Below are positions 43,029-54,212 of a stretch of DNA of 64,000 nt, piece after piece. The position numbers and the translations under genes are program-made. Every line of letters begins with the position of its first letter. Position 1 is the stretch's first letter. The notes beneath the pieces were generated by a model that was given only the letters and a program-made list of their open reading frames with translations, searched no databases and was not told the origin of the DNA. Location: NCBI GenBank assembly GCA_016871335.1, contig VFZF01000001.1, forward strand, positions 62,001 through 126,000. The letters run 5' to 3'. The DNA is from Acidimicrobiia bacterium (GTDB lineage: Bacteria > Acidobacteriota > Vicinamibacteria > Vicinamibacterales > SCN-69-37).

Positions 43029-46000
43029 ATGCGCTTTTTGACTCGCTCACTCGCCTTGGCGGCGATCTTCCTTCTGACCGTCACGGTGACGGTCTCGGCC
43101 CAGACGGGTGCCACGCTTTCCGGTGTGGTGCAGGACGGTTCCGGTGCCGTACTGCCCGGCGCCACGGTGGTGGTGGGGCAGGTCGCAACGGGCGCAACCC
43201 GCGAGGCGGTCTCAGGCGCTGATGGCCGCTTCGCCATGGGCAGCCTGCTGCCCGGCGCCTACGAGGTACGGTCGGAACTGAGCGGCTTCCGCCCCCTCGT
43301 CCGAACCGGCATCAATTTGACCGTCGGTGAAAACGCGTCGTTGACCCTGACCATGGCCGTCGGCGCCGCCGAGGTCGTGACGGTCACCGGTGCCGCATCG
43401 CAGGTGAACACGCGCACCTCCGAACTCAGCTACCTGGTTGATCAGCGCACGATGGCGCAGATCCCGGTCAACGGCCGCAACTACACCGACCTCATGTCGC
43501 TGCTGCCGGCTGTGACGCCCTTCCCGCATCGCGACAACGGTTCGGTCGTCGCGCACGGCCTGGCGATGAGCGTGAACGGGCAGGATCCGCGTGCGAACGT
43601 CTATCTGCTCGACGGCACGTTGCTCAACGACTTCACCAACAGCCCGGCCGGCTCGGCGGCAGGCACGGCACTCGGCATGGACACGGTGCAGGAGTTCCGC
43701 GTCGAGTCGAATACCTATCGCGCGGAGTTCGGCCGCAACATCGGCGGCCAGATCAACGCCATCACCAAGTCGGGCACCAATCGGTTCGCCGGCAGTGCGT
43801 TTGAGTTCCACCGCAATGAAGCGCTCGACGCCAAGGGGTACTTCGACACCGGCGACAAACCGGACTTCATGCGGAACCAGTTCGGCGGCACCATCGGCGG
43901 TCCCATCCGGCGCGACCGGCTGTTTTTCTTCGGCGGCTACGAAGCGCTCATCGAGAACCTCGGCCGCACGGTCGTGACGACGGTGCCGGATGACAATGCG
44001 CGGCTCGGTGTGGTGGGCGGCGTGACGATTCCGATCAATGCGGCGGTGGTGCCGTTCCTCAACGAGTTCCCGCGCGCCAACGGCGACTCACTCGGCGGAG
44101 GGCTCGCGCGGTACACCTTCCCGTTCGATCAGACACTCCGGCAGCACTTCCTGCAGGGCCGCGTGGATGCCGTGCTCGCGAACGGTGCGCAGTTCTTCAC
44201 GCGCTACACGTTTGACGATGCCGAGCAGCGGCTGCCGACCGACTTCCCGCAGTTCCCCCGGTCGTTCATCTCGACCAACCAGTACCTGACGGCCGAATAC
44301 CGCCAGTCGCTGTCAGCGTCGCTCTTTCACACGCTGCGGGCCGGCTACAGCCGCACGCGCGTGGGACAGGATATCGAAGCGAACACGGCGAACGTGTTGC
44401 CCGTCTTTGCGCCAGGCCGTGAGTTCACCGGCGCGATCGACATTGGCGGCATGCCGCGATTTGGTCCGCAGCTCTCGGCACGGCTGCGGCTGCGCCAGGA
44501 CGTCTTCAGCCTGAACTACGACATTACCCACACGCGCGGTCGGCATCTCTTCAAGGCGGGCGTGGTCGGCGGACATTACGTGTCGAGCGAGTTCAACCCG
44601 ACCTTCAGCCTTGGTGTGTTCAGGTTTGCGAACATCAGCGCGTTCCTGCGCAACACGCCGGCGTCGTTCATCGGTCTCACGCCGCAGGGCGACACCAACC
44701 GCAAGTGGCCGTTCACCGTGTATGGCGCCTACCTGCAGGACGACTGGCAGGTGCGGCCCGACCTCACGCTGAACCTTGGCTTGCGTGTGGAAGGCTCGAC
44801 GATGCCTGTCGACGAGGGGAACCGCGACATCAACATGCGCGACCTGCTCGGCGTGCCGGAAATTGGCCGGCTCTACGACAACCCCGCGCCGACGATCTCA
44901 CCGCGTGTGGGAGCCGCGTGGAACGTGCGCGCTGACGGCCGCACGTCAATTCGTGGCGGCTACGGGCTCTACTACAACACCAACAATCATCAGAACCTGA
45001 TCGTCACGGTCACCAACCCGCCCGCCACGCCGCGGGTCGTCATCGCCAACCCGTCGTTCCCGGTGCCCCAGTTCGAGCGACTGTCGGGCATTTCGATCCG
45101 GCCCATTCAGTACGACGTGGAACTGCCGCGCGTCCACATGTGGAACGTCAACGTGCAGCAGGAACTCTTCTCTGACTGGGTGGTGATGGTGGGTTACGCC
45201 GGCTCGCGCGGCAAACACCTGTGGCGCAACTCCGACGTCAACGTACCGACGCCGACCACGTTGTCGGATGGCACGCTGTTTTACCCCGCCGGCCTTACCC
45301 GCCCCAACACGCGCTACTCCGCGATCGAGCTCAAGTCGAGTGACGGCGACTCCTGGTACAAGGCGCTCATCGTTGAGGTGAAGAAGCGCTGGAGCAATGG
45401 GCTGCAGCTGCAGTCGTCGTACACCTGGTCGGAGTCGGAAGACACCACGCAGAACTCGACGTTTTTCTCGGACTCGACGACCGCGACCACGTCGGCGATG
45501 CCCGAATTCATCGAGGGGTACAACAAGGGCTTCTCGGATTTCCATGCGAAGCACAACTGGGTAACCAACTTCGTGTGGGAGCCGATCAGTGGATGGCGTT
45601 TGTCGGGCATCTACCGCATGCGCAGCGGCAGCCCGCTCACGCCGTTTGTGCAGACCAACCGTTCGCGCTCGCTCTGGTCGCCGTCGCTTGGCCCGGGCAC
45701 GGGTCCCGACCGTCCCAGCTACGCGCCTGGTTATGGCCCCAACAACGCGGTCACGGGCGATCCCACACGCTGGTTTGACCCGGCGGCATTTGTGCTGCAG
45801 CCGGTCGGCACGTTCGGCAACGTGGGCCGCAACGAACTCATCGGACCCGACCTGAAGACGATGGATCTGGCGCTGAGCAAGCTGTTCGGACTCAGCCGAT
45901 TGTCGATGGGCCGCGGCACCCTCGAACTGCGCGCGGAAGTGTTCAACCTCTTCAACCGCGCCAACTTCGGCCCACCGTCGCTGGTGGCCTTCGCCGGCAC

Positions 46001-46097
46001 GGCTGCCACCGAAACGCCGCTCGCGTCCTTCGGGCAGATTCGGACCACGATCACATCGGCGCGACAAGCCCAGCTGGGGGTTCGCATCTCCTTCTGA
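43029..46097 (+). CDS. Oar-like TonB-dependent outer-membrane receptor
   Basis: The 1022-residue product starts at MRFLTRSLALAAI, 6 nt after a TATACT box. The signal peptide ends VTVSAQT. The carboxypeptidase-regulatory domain (SGVVQDGSGAVLPGATVVV) spans about 28-110. The plug contains IPVNGRNYTDLMSLLPAV and the segment GQINAITKSGTNRFAG, closely matching Oar-type receptors. The barrel ends AQLGVRISF. It lacks the preceding Shine-Dalgarno that the other two receptors have. A paired REP-like element lies 17 nt after its stop. Substrate unknown. Confidence 0.93.
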   Translation: MRFLTRSLALAAIFLLTVTVTVSAQTGATLSGVVQDGSGAVLPGATVVVGQVATGATREAVSGADGRFAMGSLLPGAYEVRSELSGFRPLVRTGINLTVGENASLTLTMAVGAAEVVTVTGAASQVNTRTSELSYLVDQRTMAQIPVNGRNYTDLMSLLPAVTPFPHRDNGSVVAHGLAMSVNGQDPRANVYLLDGTLLNDFTNSPAGSAAGTALGMDTVQEFRVESNTYRAEFGRNIGGQINAITKSGTNRFAGSAFEFHRNEALDAKGYFDTGDKPDFMRNQFGGTIGGPIRRDRLFFFGGYEALIENLGRTVVTTVPDDNARLGVVGGVTIPINAAVVPFLNEFPRANGDSLGGGLARYTFPFDQTLRQHFLQGRVDAVLANGAQFFTRYTFDDAEQRLPTDFPQFPRSFISTNQYLTAEYRQSLSASLFHTLRAGYSRTRVGQDIEANTANVLPVFAPGREFTGAIDIGGMPRFGPQLSARLRLRQDVFSLNYDITHTRGRHLFKAGVVGGHYVSSEFNPTFSLGVFRFANISAFLRNTPASFIGLTPQGDTNRKWPFTVYGAYLQDDWQVRPDLTLNLGLRVEGSTMPVDEGNRDINMRDLLGVPEIGRLYDNPAPTISPRVGAAWNVRADGRTSIRGGYGLYYNTNNHQNLIVTVTNPPATPRVVIANPSFPVPQFERLSGISIRPIQYDVELPRVHMWNVNVQQELFSDWVVMVGYAGSRGKHLWRNSDVNVPTPTTLSDGTLFYPAGLTRPNTRYSAIELKSSDGDSWYKALIVEVKKRWSNGLQLQSSYTWSESEDTTQNSTFFSDSTTATTSAMPEFIEGYNKGFSDFHAKHNWVTNFVWEPISGWRLSGIYRMRSGSPLTPFVQTNRSRSLWSPSLGPGTGPDRPSYAPGYGPNNAVTGDPTRWFDPAAFVLQPVGTFGNVGRNELIGPDLKTMDLALSKLFGLSRLSMGRGTLELRAEVFNLFNRANFGPPSLVAFAGTAATETPLASFGQIRTTITSARQAQLGVRISF

Positions 46098-46113
46098 CCG
46101 GGATTCACAGGGT

Positions 46114-46176
46114 ACGTAGGGTCGCCTGAACTTCAGGCGGCCATCGCCGGCGCGCTCAAGTTCAGCGCGCCCTACG
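46114..46176. repeat. REP-like hairpin pair, head to head (BIME-like)
   Basis: The left half is ACGTAG with stem GGTCGCCT/AGGCGGCC (one U-G pair) around GAACTTC. The right half is stem GGCGCGCT/AGCGCGCC around CAAGTTC, ending CCCTACG. This is the clearest paired copy: two different stems are each self-complementary and share the loop in opposite orientation. Confidence 0.8.
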
Positions 46177-46195
46177 AGGAGACGCGCCCTGCGGC

Positions 46196-46228
46196 GGACC
46201 CTGGACCTTGGACCTTGGACCCTGGACC
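46196..46228 (+). repeat. GGACCTT heptamer array (about 4.7 copies)
   Basis: The units are GGACCCT, GGACCTT, GGACCTT, GGACCCT and a partial GGACC. One TTGGAC (46208-46213) lies 17 bp before the TAGTAT box of the next gene and could serve as a -35 element. Confidence 0.8.
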
Positions 46229-46230
46229 GC

Positions 46231-46236
46231 TAGTAT
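46231..46236 (+). promoter_or_regulatory. Putative -10 box (TAGTAT) for a leaderless mRNA
   Basis: TAGTAT ends 6 nt before the ATG at 46243. TTGGAC, 17 bp upstream, lies inside the heptamer array. Confidence 0.45.
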
Positions 46237-46242
46237 GTGTCC

Positions 46243-46695
46243 ATGCATTGGGTGGTCTTCGCGTTAGGGGCGGCGTTGTCGTGGGGGCTCTATGGTCCCG
46301 CGCTTCACCAGGGTCAGGTCAAACTCGGCAGCCCGTTCAAGGCGCTGCTCTGCGTCGGGGTCGCCTACTTCATCGTCGGCGTCCTGGTGCCGATGGTGGT
46401 GCTGGCGTCACAGGGCCAGTTGACCAAGGGCTGGACGATGGATGGCGCGATGGGGGCGACGGCGGCCGGCATGCTCGGCGCGATCGGCGCCGTGTTCATC
46501 ATCTACGCGTTCCGCGCCGGTGGCCTGCCGACCTACGTGATGCCGCTGGTGTTCGGCGGCGCACCGGTCGTGAACGTGCTCTTCACCATGTACCTGCACC
46601 CGCCAAAGGAATCGCCGAATCCGCTGCTCTATCTCGGATTCATCCTCGTCGCGGCAGGGGCGTCGTTGGTGCTGTATTTCAAGCCATCTTCGTAG
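46243..46695 (+). CDS. Small DMT/EamA-like membrane protein
   Basis: The 150-residue protein has about four or five membrane segments (VVFALGAALSWGLYGPAL, ALLCVGVAYFIVGVLVPMVVLA, GMLGAIGAVFIIYAF, and a C-terminal LLYLGFILVAAGASLVLYF). The N-terminal A-x-x-W-G and the repeated membrane-loop pattern resemble half of a drug/metabolite transporter, so it may act as a dimer. The substrate is not predictable. Its TAG stop is the first base triplet of the repeat at 46693. GTG at 46237 is an alternative start. Confidence 0.68.
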   Translation: MHWVVFALGAALSWGLYGPALHQGQVKLGSPFKALLCVGVAYFIVGVLVPMVVLASQGQLTKGWTMDGAMGATAAGMLGAIGAVFIIYAFRAGGLPTYVMPLVFGGAPVVNVLFTMYLHPPKESPNPLLYLGFILVAAGASLVLYFKPSS

Positions 46696-46725
46696 TGCTG
46701 AGCACTGAGCACCGAGCACCCAGCA

Positions 46726-46728
<3 letters not shown>
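46693..46728. repeat. AGCACNG heptamer array with TAGTGCTG terminal inverted repeats
   Basis: The array begins TAGTGCTG and ends CAGCACTA, exact inverse complements, with AGCACTG, AGCACCG and AGCACCC in between. The left TAG is the stop codon of the plus gene, and the right CTA is the TAG stop of the convergent metalloprotease. Confidence 0.8.
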
Positions 46729-49278
<2,550 letters not shown>

Positions 49279-49284
49279 GGGCAG

Positions 49285-49290
49285 ATTGTA
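49285..49290 (-). promoter_or_regulatory. Putative -10 box (TACAAT) for a leaderless mRNA
   Basis: TACAAT on the minus strand ends 6 nt before the ATG at 49278. Confidence 0.45.
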
Positions 49291-49334
49291 GCCCCAGTTG
49301 TGAACCTCCCCCCACCGGGACGTACGTGGCTGCC

Positions 49335-49484
49335 ATGACCGTCCTGCTGAAGGACCTCCGCTTCGGCCCCCGCCCGTTCAGCCGCCAGCCTCAGCCCTGC
49401 TCGGCGTGCACTTCGCGTGTCACCTACGGTGACGTTGAAGGGCTGATTCCACAACTTCGCAGCCATCGGATAATGGATGAGTGA
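49335..49484 (+). pseudogene. Possible remnant of a MacB-like ABC permease N-terminus
   Basis: ATG at 49335 gives MTVLLKDLRFGPRPFSRQP, which resembles the first residues of FtsX/MacB-type permeases common in Acidobacteriota (M-x-x-L-L-x-D-L-R-F/Y-x-x-R-x-x-x-R-x-P). After that the frame (SACTSRVTYGDVEGLI) has no membrane segment and stops at 49484. The stop overlaps the GTG of the Nudix gene. It may be a relic, or a 49-residue leader gene coupled to the next gene. Confidence 0.35.
49469..49474 (+). promoter_or_regulatory. Putative -10 box (GATAAT) for a leaderless mRNA
   Basis: GATAAT, one base from TATAAT, ends 6 nt before the GTG at 49481. Confidence 0.4.
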
Positions 49485-50152
49485 CGCTTGAAGATGAGAT
49501 CCGGCAGCGGCTGCTGTGGCCCCTGCCCGGTGCCGCCACCCACCTGAAGTTCGCCCCCACACCCAGGCTGAAGAGCTGGGATCCTGGAGCCTATCCACCC
49601 CACGCCCGGCGGGCGGCGACGATGCTGCTGATTTATCAAGGGCCGGAGGGACCGTCAATCGCCCTGACGCGGCGGCGGGCGGACCTGCCTGACCATGCGG
49701 GACAGATCAGTCTGCCTGGCGGCGGCATTGATGCCGGGGAGACACCGGAAGAAGCCGCCCTGCGTGAGGCGCACGAGGAGATCGGCGTCCCGGCGTCCGC
49801 GCTGCGCGTGGTCGGCTCCCTCTCCACCCTCTGGGTCATCGTCAGCGGCTTCGTGGTGCATCCGATTGTGGCGATTGCCGATGAGCGCCCCGTGTTTGCG
49901 CCGTCACCGCGAGAGGTCGACACCCTCATCGAGGCGCCGGTGGCCGCGCTGCGGGATCCGTCGATCGTGAAATGGGGCCGCCGCGTCCGCGACGGCGCGG
50001 TCGTGGCGTGTCCGTACTTTGCGGTCGGCCCCCACCCCGTCTGGGGCGCCACAGCCATGATGCTCGGCGAATTCTGCACGGCATTGGATCCCACCTTCCT
50101 GCCTCCACCGGTGCCGACGAAGGACGAACTGCAAACCCTGCCTTCAATCTGA
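49481..50152 (+). CDS. Nudix CoA pyrophosphatase (NudL-like)
   Basis: The 223-residue protein starts with GTG (MTLEDEIRQRL). The Nudix box GGGIDAGETPEEAALREAHEEIG lies near residue 85, preceded by ALTRRRADLPDHAGQISLPGG. The sequence with UPF0035-type spacing, DHAGQISLPGG just before the box, is the usual mark of CoA-pyrophosphatases. It would split CoA or acyl-CoA into 4'-phosphopantetheine and 3',5'-ADP in the cytoplasm with Mg or Mn. A link to the fatty-acid genes 16 kb away is possible but not supported by position. Confidence 0.87.
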   Translation: MTLEDEIRQRLLWPLPGAATHLKFAPTPRLKSWDPGAYPPHARRAATMLLIYQGPEGPSIALTRRRADLPDHAGQISLPGGGIDAGETPEEAALREAHEEIGVPASALRVVGSLSTLWVIVSGFVVHPIVAIADERPVFAPSPREVDTLIEAPVAALRDPSIVKWGRRVRDGAVVACPYFAVGPHPVWGATAMMLGEFCTALDPTFLPPPVPTKDELQTLPSI

Positions 50153-50154
50153 AT

Positions 50155-50182
50155 CCCCAATCCTCAATCCTCAATCCTCAAT
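50155..50182. repeat. CCTCAAT heptamer array (4 copies)
   Basis: The units are CCCCAAT and three CCTCAAT, starting 2 nt after the Nudix stop and ending 18 nt before the next start. It is the same heptamer as at 22706. Confidence 0.85.
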
Positions 50183-50187
50183 TGCGT

Positions 50188-50193
50188 TAGCAT
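50188..50193 (+). promoter_or_regulatory. Putative -10 box (TAGCAT) for a leaderless mRNA
   Basis: TAGCAT ends 7 nt before the ATG at 50201. Confidence 0.35.
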
Positions 50194-50200
50194 TCCCCCC

Positions 50201-53200
50201 ATGACTCGATCGATCCGCCCCCTGCTGTTGGTCGCCGCGCTTGTTGTGATGCCGGCGCTGATGTTCATGCCCGTTGCCGCGCGCCAGGCCGCGCAGGCGC
50301 CCGCCTCGACCGAACACCCTGAATGGGCCGGGCTCCGCTGGCGGAACATCGGACCATTTGTCGGGGGACGCGTGACGGCTGTGGCCGGTCACCGGTCACA
50401 ATTTTCCACCTACTACATGGGCGGCACCGGCGGTGGCGTGTTCAAGACGACCGACGCGGGCGTGACGTGGCGTCCGATCTCGGATGGCTTCTTTGAAACG
50501 GGTTCCATCGGCGCGATCGAAGTCGCCGACTCCGACCCGAACATCATCTACGTCGGCACCGGCAGTGTGGCGATTCGCAGCAACGTGATCGAAGGCCGCG
50601 GGATGTACAAGTCCACCGACGCCGGACAGACCTGGACCCACATCGGTCTGCGGGACGCCGGGCAGATCGGTTCCATTCGTGTCCACCCCACAAATCCCAA
50701 TCTTGTGTACGCCGCCGTGCTCGGCAGCGCTTTTGGTCCGAGCGAGACACGCGGCGTGTATCGTTCACGTGACGGTGGCCAGACATGGCAGCGCGTGAAG
50801 TTCGTGAGCAACCGGACCGGCTTCGTGAATCTCGCGATGAACCCGTCGAATCCGAACGAGATCTACGCGGCGTCATGGCGCGGGGAGCGCAAGCCCTGGA
50901 CCATCATCAGCGGCGGTCCCGCGGCGGATGGCGGCCTCTACAAGACCACCGACGGTGGCGACACGTGGACGCGACTTGGTGGCGGGCTGCCCGCCGGCAT
51001 CATCGGCAAGATCGACGTCGACATCGCGCGATCGAAGACGACGACGGTGTACGCGCTGGTGGAGGCGCCAGGGGCGGACGGCGGCCTGTATCGCTCGGAC
51101 GACAGCGGTGCCACGTGGCGTCAGACGTCAAATGCACCGAACCTGCTCGCCCGGCCGTTTTATTACACGTACGTGGACGTCGACCCGAAGGACCCGGAAA
51201 CGGTGTGGGTCAACAACCTCTCGCTGCTCAAGTCCACCGATGGCGGCCGCACCTGGCGCGCCGTGCCAACGCCGCACGGCGACAACCACGGGATGTGGAT
51301 CAACCCGGACAACCCGAACTACATCGTGCAGAGCAACGACGGCGGCGCCAACGTCTCCACCGACGGCGGGGCGACGTGGTCCACGCAGCTCAACCAGTCC
51401 ACGGCGGAACTCTACGGCGTCGAGGTGGACGACCAGTATCCCTACCGCGTGTACGGCGCACAGCAGGACAACGACACCTGGATTGTGCTCAGCCGGCTCC
51501 CGGCGGGGGGTCGCGGCGGACAACCGCTGTACATGTCAGGTCCTGGCTGCGAGACCGGGCCGATCAAGCCCACACCGGGTAATCCGAACGTCGTCTATGG
51601 CGTGTGCAAGGGTGAGTTCTACCGTCTGAACCTGACGACGGGCCAGACACAGAGCAACTGGAATTATCCGCAGAACCGCTACGGCCACGCCTCGCGCGAC
51701 ATCGCCTACCGCTTCCAGCGCACGTCGCCGTTCATGATCTCGAAGCACGACCCGCGCATGATCCTGCACGGCTCACACGTCGTGCACAAGACCATGGATG
51801 GCGGCAAGACGTGGGAGATCATCAGCGGCGACCTGACGCTGAACGAGCCGGGGCCGCAGCAGGACATCTCGGGTGAGCCCATCACGCGCGACATCACCGG
51901 TGAAGAGGTCTATTCGACGATCTTCACGATCGATGAGTCCCCGATCGAACCCGGCGTCATCTGGACCGGAGCGAACGATGGCCCAGTGCACGTGACCCGT
52001 GACAACGGCAAGACGTGGATCAAGGTCACGCCTCCGATGATGCCGCCGGGTGGACGTGTCACCAACATCGACCCCTCCCCCCATCGTCGAGGCTCCGCGT
52101 ACGTGGTGATGCATCGGCGGCTGCTGAACGATCCGAAGCCGTACGTCTACCTCACGAATGACTACGGCAAGTCCTGGACGTTCCTGACGCCTGGCACCAA
52201 CGGTATTCCTGTCGACCACGTGATGCGGGTTGTGCGTGAAGACCCCGATCGCGAAGGACTGCTCTACGCCGGCACCCAGTTCGGGTTCTTCATCTCGTTC
52301 AACAACGGCACGACGTGGCAGCGGTTCCAGCAGAATCTGCCGGTCACGCCCATCACCGACATCCGTGTGCACCAGCAGGATCTCGTGGTGTCGACGATGG
52401 GGCGAGGGTTCTGGATTCTGGACGGCATCACGTCGCTGCATCAGACGCCAACGGCCGGCGCCGCAGGATTTCTGTATGCACCGAAGGTCGCGATCCGGTC
52501 GCGCCATGCGGCGATGGCAGGGTCCTTGACGACGCCAGAACTCCCGGGACCTGGCGCGATCATCGACTACACGTTGCGCGAGGTGTCGGCCACGCCGATC
52601 ACGCTGCAGGTTCTGAGCGGGTCGGGCGAGGTGATGCGCACAATTCGGTCGGTGGCTGGCGGCGCGAACACGGGCGACGGACTGCCTGTCGCGGCGCCAT
52701 CGGGCATGACGGAGCCGCCATTGCCCGGACAGGGTCGTGGTGGGCGTGGTGGACGAGGCGGCGGAGGGGCCGCACCGCTGACGGCGCGCGCCGGCATGCA
52801 GCGCTACGTGTGGGACATGGCGGCGGACAACGGGTTGACCGTCCCGCCGGGTCGCTACACCGTGCGGCTGACGGCCGGCTCGTTCACGCAGACGCAGCCG
52901 CTCGACGTGCGTCTCGATCCGCGGCTCACCGCCGATGGCGTGACCACTGAGGATCTCGAGGTGCAGTACCGATTCAACATCCGCCTGCGCGCGGCCATTG
53001 CCGACGCCCAGCAGTTCACATCGTCCGTGCAGAAGGCGCTCGGGTCGGCCACTCCTGAATCAAAGGCTGCATTGACGCGCATTCAGAGCGCGCTCGTGAA
53101 CGAGACGGGCATCGCGTATCCGCAGCCGATGTTGAACGCACAGCTGCAGGCGGTCACCCGCGTGTCGACCGTCGCGGATGTGCGACCGAACAACGATGCC

Positions 53201-53275
53201 ATCCGCCGCCTCGACGACCTCGAGAAGGAACTCGCGGCGCTGAAGGCCGAAGCGGCCAAGCTCGGAATCAGATAG
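50201..53275 (+). CDS. Secreted VPS10/sortilin-like Asp-box propeller protein
   Basis: The 1024-residue protein has a signal peptide ending PVAARQ. At least nine Asp-box loops (S/T-x-D-x-G-x-T-W) occur, such as KTTDAGVTW, KSTDAGQTW, RSRDGGQTW, KTTDGGDTW, KSTDGGRTW and VTRDNGKTW, giving one or two large BNR propellers over about residues 40-740. The opening WRNIGPFVGGRVTAVAGH is typical of bacterial sortilin-like proteins. The C-terminal part is beta-sandwich plus a helical end. Catalytic residues of sialidases or xyloglucanases are not evident, so the role is likely binding or scaffolding in the periplasm or at the surface. Confidence 0.87.
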   Translation: MTRSIRPLLLVAALVVMPALMFMPVAARQAAQAPASTEHPEWAGLRWRNIGPFVGGRVTAVAGHRSQFSTYYMGGTGGGVFKTTDAGVTWRPISDGFFETGSIGAIEVADSDPNIIYVGTGSVAIRSNVIEGRGMYKSTDAGQTWTHIGLRDAGQIGSIRVHPTNPNLVYAAVLGSAFGPSETRGVYRSRDGGQTWQRVKFVSNRTGFVNLAMNPSNPNEIYAASWRGERKPWTIISGGPAADGGLYKTTDGGDTWTRLGGGLPAGIIGKIDVDIARSKTTTVYALVEAPGADGGLYRSDDSGATWRQTSNAPNLLARPFYYTYVDVDPKDPETVWVNNLSLLKSTDGGRTWRAVPTPHGDNHGMWINPDNPNYIVQSNDGGANVSTDGGATWSTQLNQSTAELYGVEVDDQYPYRVYGAQQDNDTWIVLSRLPAGGRGGQPLYMSGPGCETGPIKPTPGNPNVVYGVCKGEFYRLNLTTGQTQSNWNYPQNRYGHASRDIAYRFQRTSPFMISKHDPRMILHGSHVVHKTMDGGKTWEIISGDLTLNEPGPQQDISGEPITRDITGEEVYSTIFTIDESPIEPGVIWTGANDGPVHVTRDNGKTWIKVTPPMMPPGGRVTNIDPSPHRRGSAYVVMHRRLLNDPKPYVYLTNDYGKSWTFLTPGTNGIPVDHVMRVVREDPDREGLLYAGTQFGFFISFNNGTTWQRFQQNLPVTPITDIRVHQQDLVVSTMGRGFWILDGITSLHQTPTAGAAGFLYAPKVAIRSRHAAMAGSLTTPELPGPGAIIDYTLREVSATPITLQVLSGSGEVMRTIRSVAGGANTGDGLPVAAPSGMTEPPLPGQGRGGRGGRGGGGAAPLTARAGMQRYVWDMAADNGLTVPPGRYTVRLTAGSFTQTQPLDVRLDPRLTADGVTTEDLEVQYRFNIRLRAAIADAQQFTSSVQKALGSATPESKAALTRIQSALVNETGIAYPQPMLNAQLQAVTRVSTVADVRPNNDAIRRLDDLEKELAALKAEAAKLGIR

Positions 53276-53293
53276 CTGGGCGGTTGGGCGGCT

Positions 53294-53361
53294 GTACGTA
53301 GGGCCCGCTGAACTTCAGCGGGCCAGTACGGCACGCTGCAACCCAGCGTGCCCTTACGTAC
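53294..53361. repeat. REP-like hairpin pair, head to head (BIME-like)
   Basis: The left stem is GGCCCGCT/AGCGGGCC around GAACTTC. The right stem is GGCACGCT/AGCGTGCC around a diverged loop GCAACCC. The outer ends GTACGTA and TACGTAC are complementary. It sits between two convergent genes. Confidence 0.8.
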
Positions 53362-53385
53362 CGTCCCGGCGAGCCCGGGTACCGT

Positions 53386-54036
53386 CTACAGCAACTCCCG
53401 TCCGTGCGTCTTCAGCCACCGTTCCGCCTCGCGCCAGTCGGGGCAGACGATGGCGACTTCGCGCCAGAAGGCGCGTGAGTGGTTGGGCTGCCGCATGTGC
53501 ATGAGCTCGTGCAACATGATGTAGTCCGACACAAACGCCGGCATCAGCACCAGACGCCAGTTGAGCGCGATGGTGCCGGTTGACGAACAGGATCCCCAGC
53601 GTGATCGCTGATTCCGAATGGACACTCGGCGGACGGTCTGACCGTGAAGGGCCGCGAGCTCCAGGCAGCGCGGCGGCAGTTCGTCGGCAGCAATCGCGCG
53701 CACCGTCGCCATCGGTGTCTCCACGCCACGAAACATCACCGCCGCGCCCGCGGCCTTCGTCGTGGCGTGAGTCTGCCGACGTGTGTGCTCACGGGTGATC
53801 CAGACGCCCTGGGTGCGCACAAACCGCAACCCGGCCTCGACTGACGCGCGTCTGGGCACCGTGAGACGCAAGCCGCCGGCGTCGGTCATCCGGAGCACAT
53901 AACGACGCGCCTTGTGGTGACGCACCACGGTCAGGGGCCAGGCTCGGCCGTCGACGTCAATCGTGGCCGGAACGGCGGCTCGCCGGGGCGTGCGCGGGTC
54001 GCCCCACGGCAGCCGAATCTGGAAGCCAAATGCCAC
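53386..54036 (-). CDS. YgjP-like (DUF45/M48-type) metallopeptidase
   Basis: The product is about 216 residues from the GTG at 54036 ([12 protein letters not shown]). An in-frame TTG at 54123 would add an unusual AT-rich-encoded head, and I consider it unlikely. The signature [23 protein letters not shown], followed by [21 protein letters not shown], is diagnostic: HELMH is the zinc-binding HExxH, and the RWGSCS segment is the family hallmark. No signal peptide, so cytoplasmic. The cellular role of the family is poorly defined. A TACGCT box lies 7 nt upstream. Confidence 0.85.
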   Translation of the reverse strand: MAFGFQIRLPWGDPRTPRRAAVPATIDVDGRAWPLTVVRHHKARRYVLRMTDAGGLRLTVPRRASVEAGLRFVRTQGVWITREHTRRQTHATTKAAGAAVMFRGVETPMATVRAIAADELPPRCLELAALHGQTVRRVSIRNQRSRWGSCSSTGTIALNWRLVLMPAFVSDYIMLHELMHMRQPNHSRAFWREVAIVCPDWREAERWLKTHGRELL

Positions 54037-54043
54037 GGGCGAC

Positions 54044-54049
54044 AGCGTA
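54044..54049 (-). promoter_or_regulatory. Putative -10 box (TACGCT) for a leaderless mRNA
   Basis: TACGCT on the minus strand ends 7 nt before the GTG at 54036. The match is weak, and it is used here mainly to help choose the start. Confidence 0.25.
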
Positions 54050-54159
54050 CATCGGCGGTCAGGATCTGAAAAGATTCTTAAGTTTGTGAATTTGACGAAC
54101 AATCTTGAGATTTTTAACGTCAATTCAGGCTGTCATTGGTTAGTTTGACCGACCAAAAA

Positions 54160-54183
54160 GCAAGCAAGTAACCACTTGCTTGC
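54160..54183. promoter_or_regulatory. TetR operator of the RND efflux operon
   Basis: The perfect inverted repeat GCAAGCAAGT/ACTTGCTTGC has a 4-nt spacer AACC and lies 30 nt before the TetR start. It sits just downstream of TTGACC (54145-54150), so binding would block the promoter. The form resembles operators of AcrR-type efflux repressors. Confidence 0.75.
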
Positions 54184-54199
54184 AAGACATGCTTCGCGA

Positions 54200-54205
54200 T
54201 AGGGT
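54200..54205 (+). promoter_or_regulatory. Possible -10 box (TAGGGT) near the TetR start
   Basis: TAGGGT ends 7 nt before the ATG at 54213, immediately downstream of the TetR palindrome. Confidence 0.25.
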
Positions 54206-54212
54206 ACGGCCC

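Noticed and set aside
54037-54123. Longer N-terminus for the YgjP-like metallopeptidase from TTG 54123
   Set aside because: The extension is encoded by unusually AT-rich promoter-like DNA, adds no family sequence, and a GTG with a -10-like box fits better.
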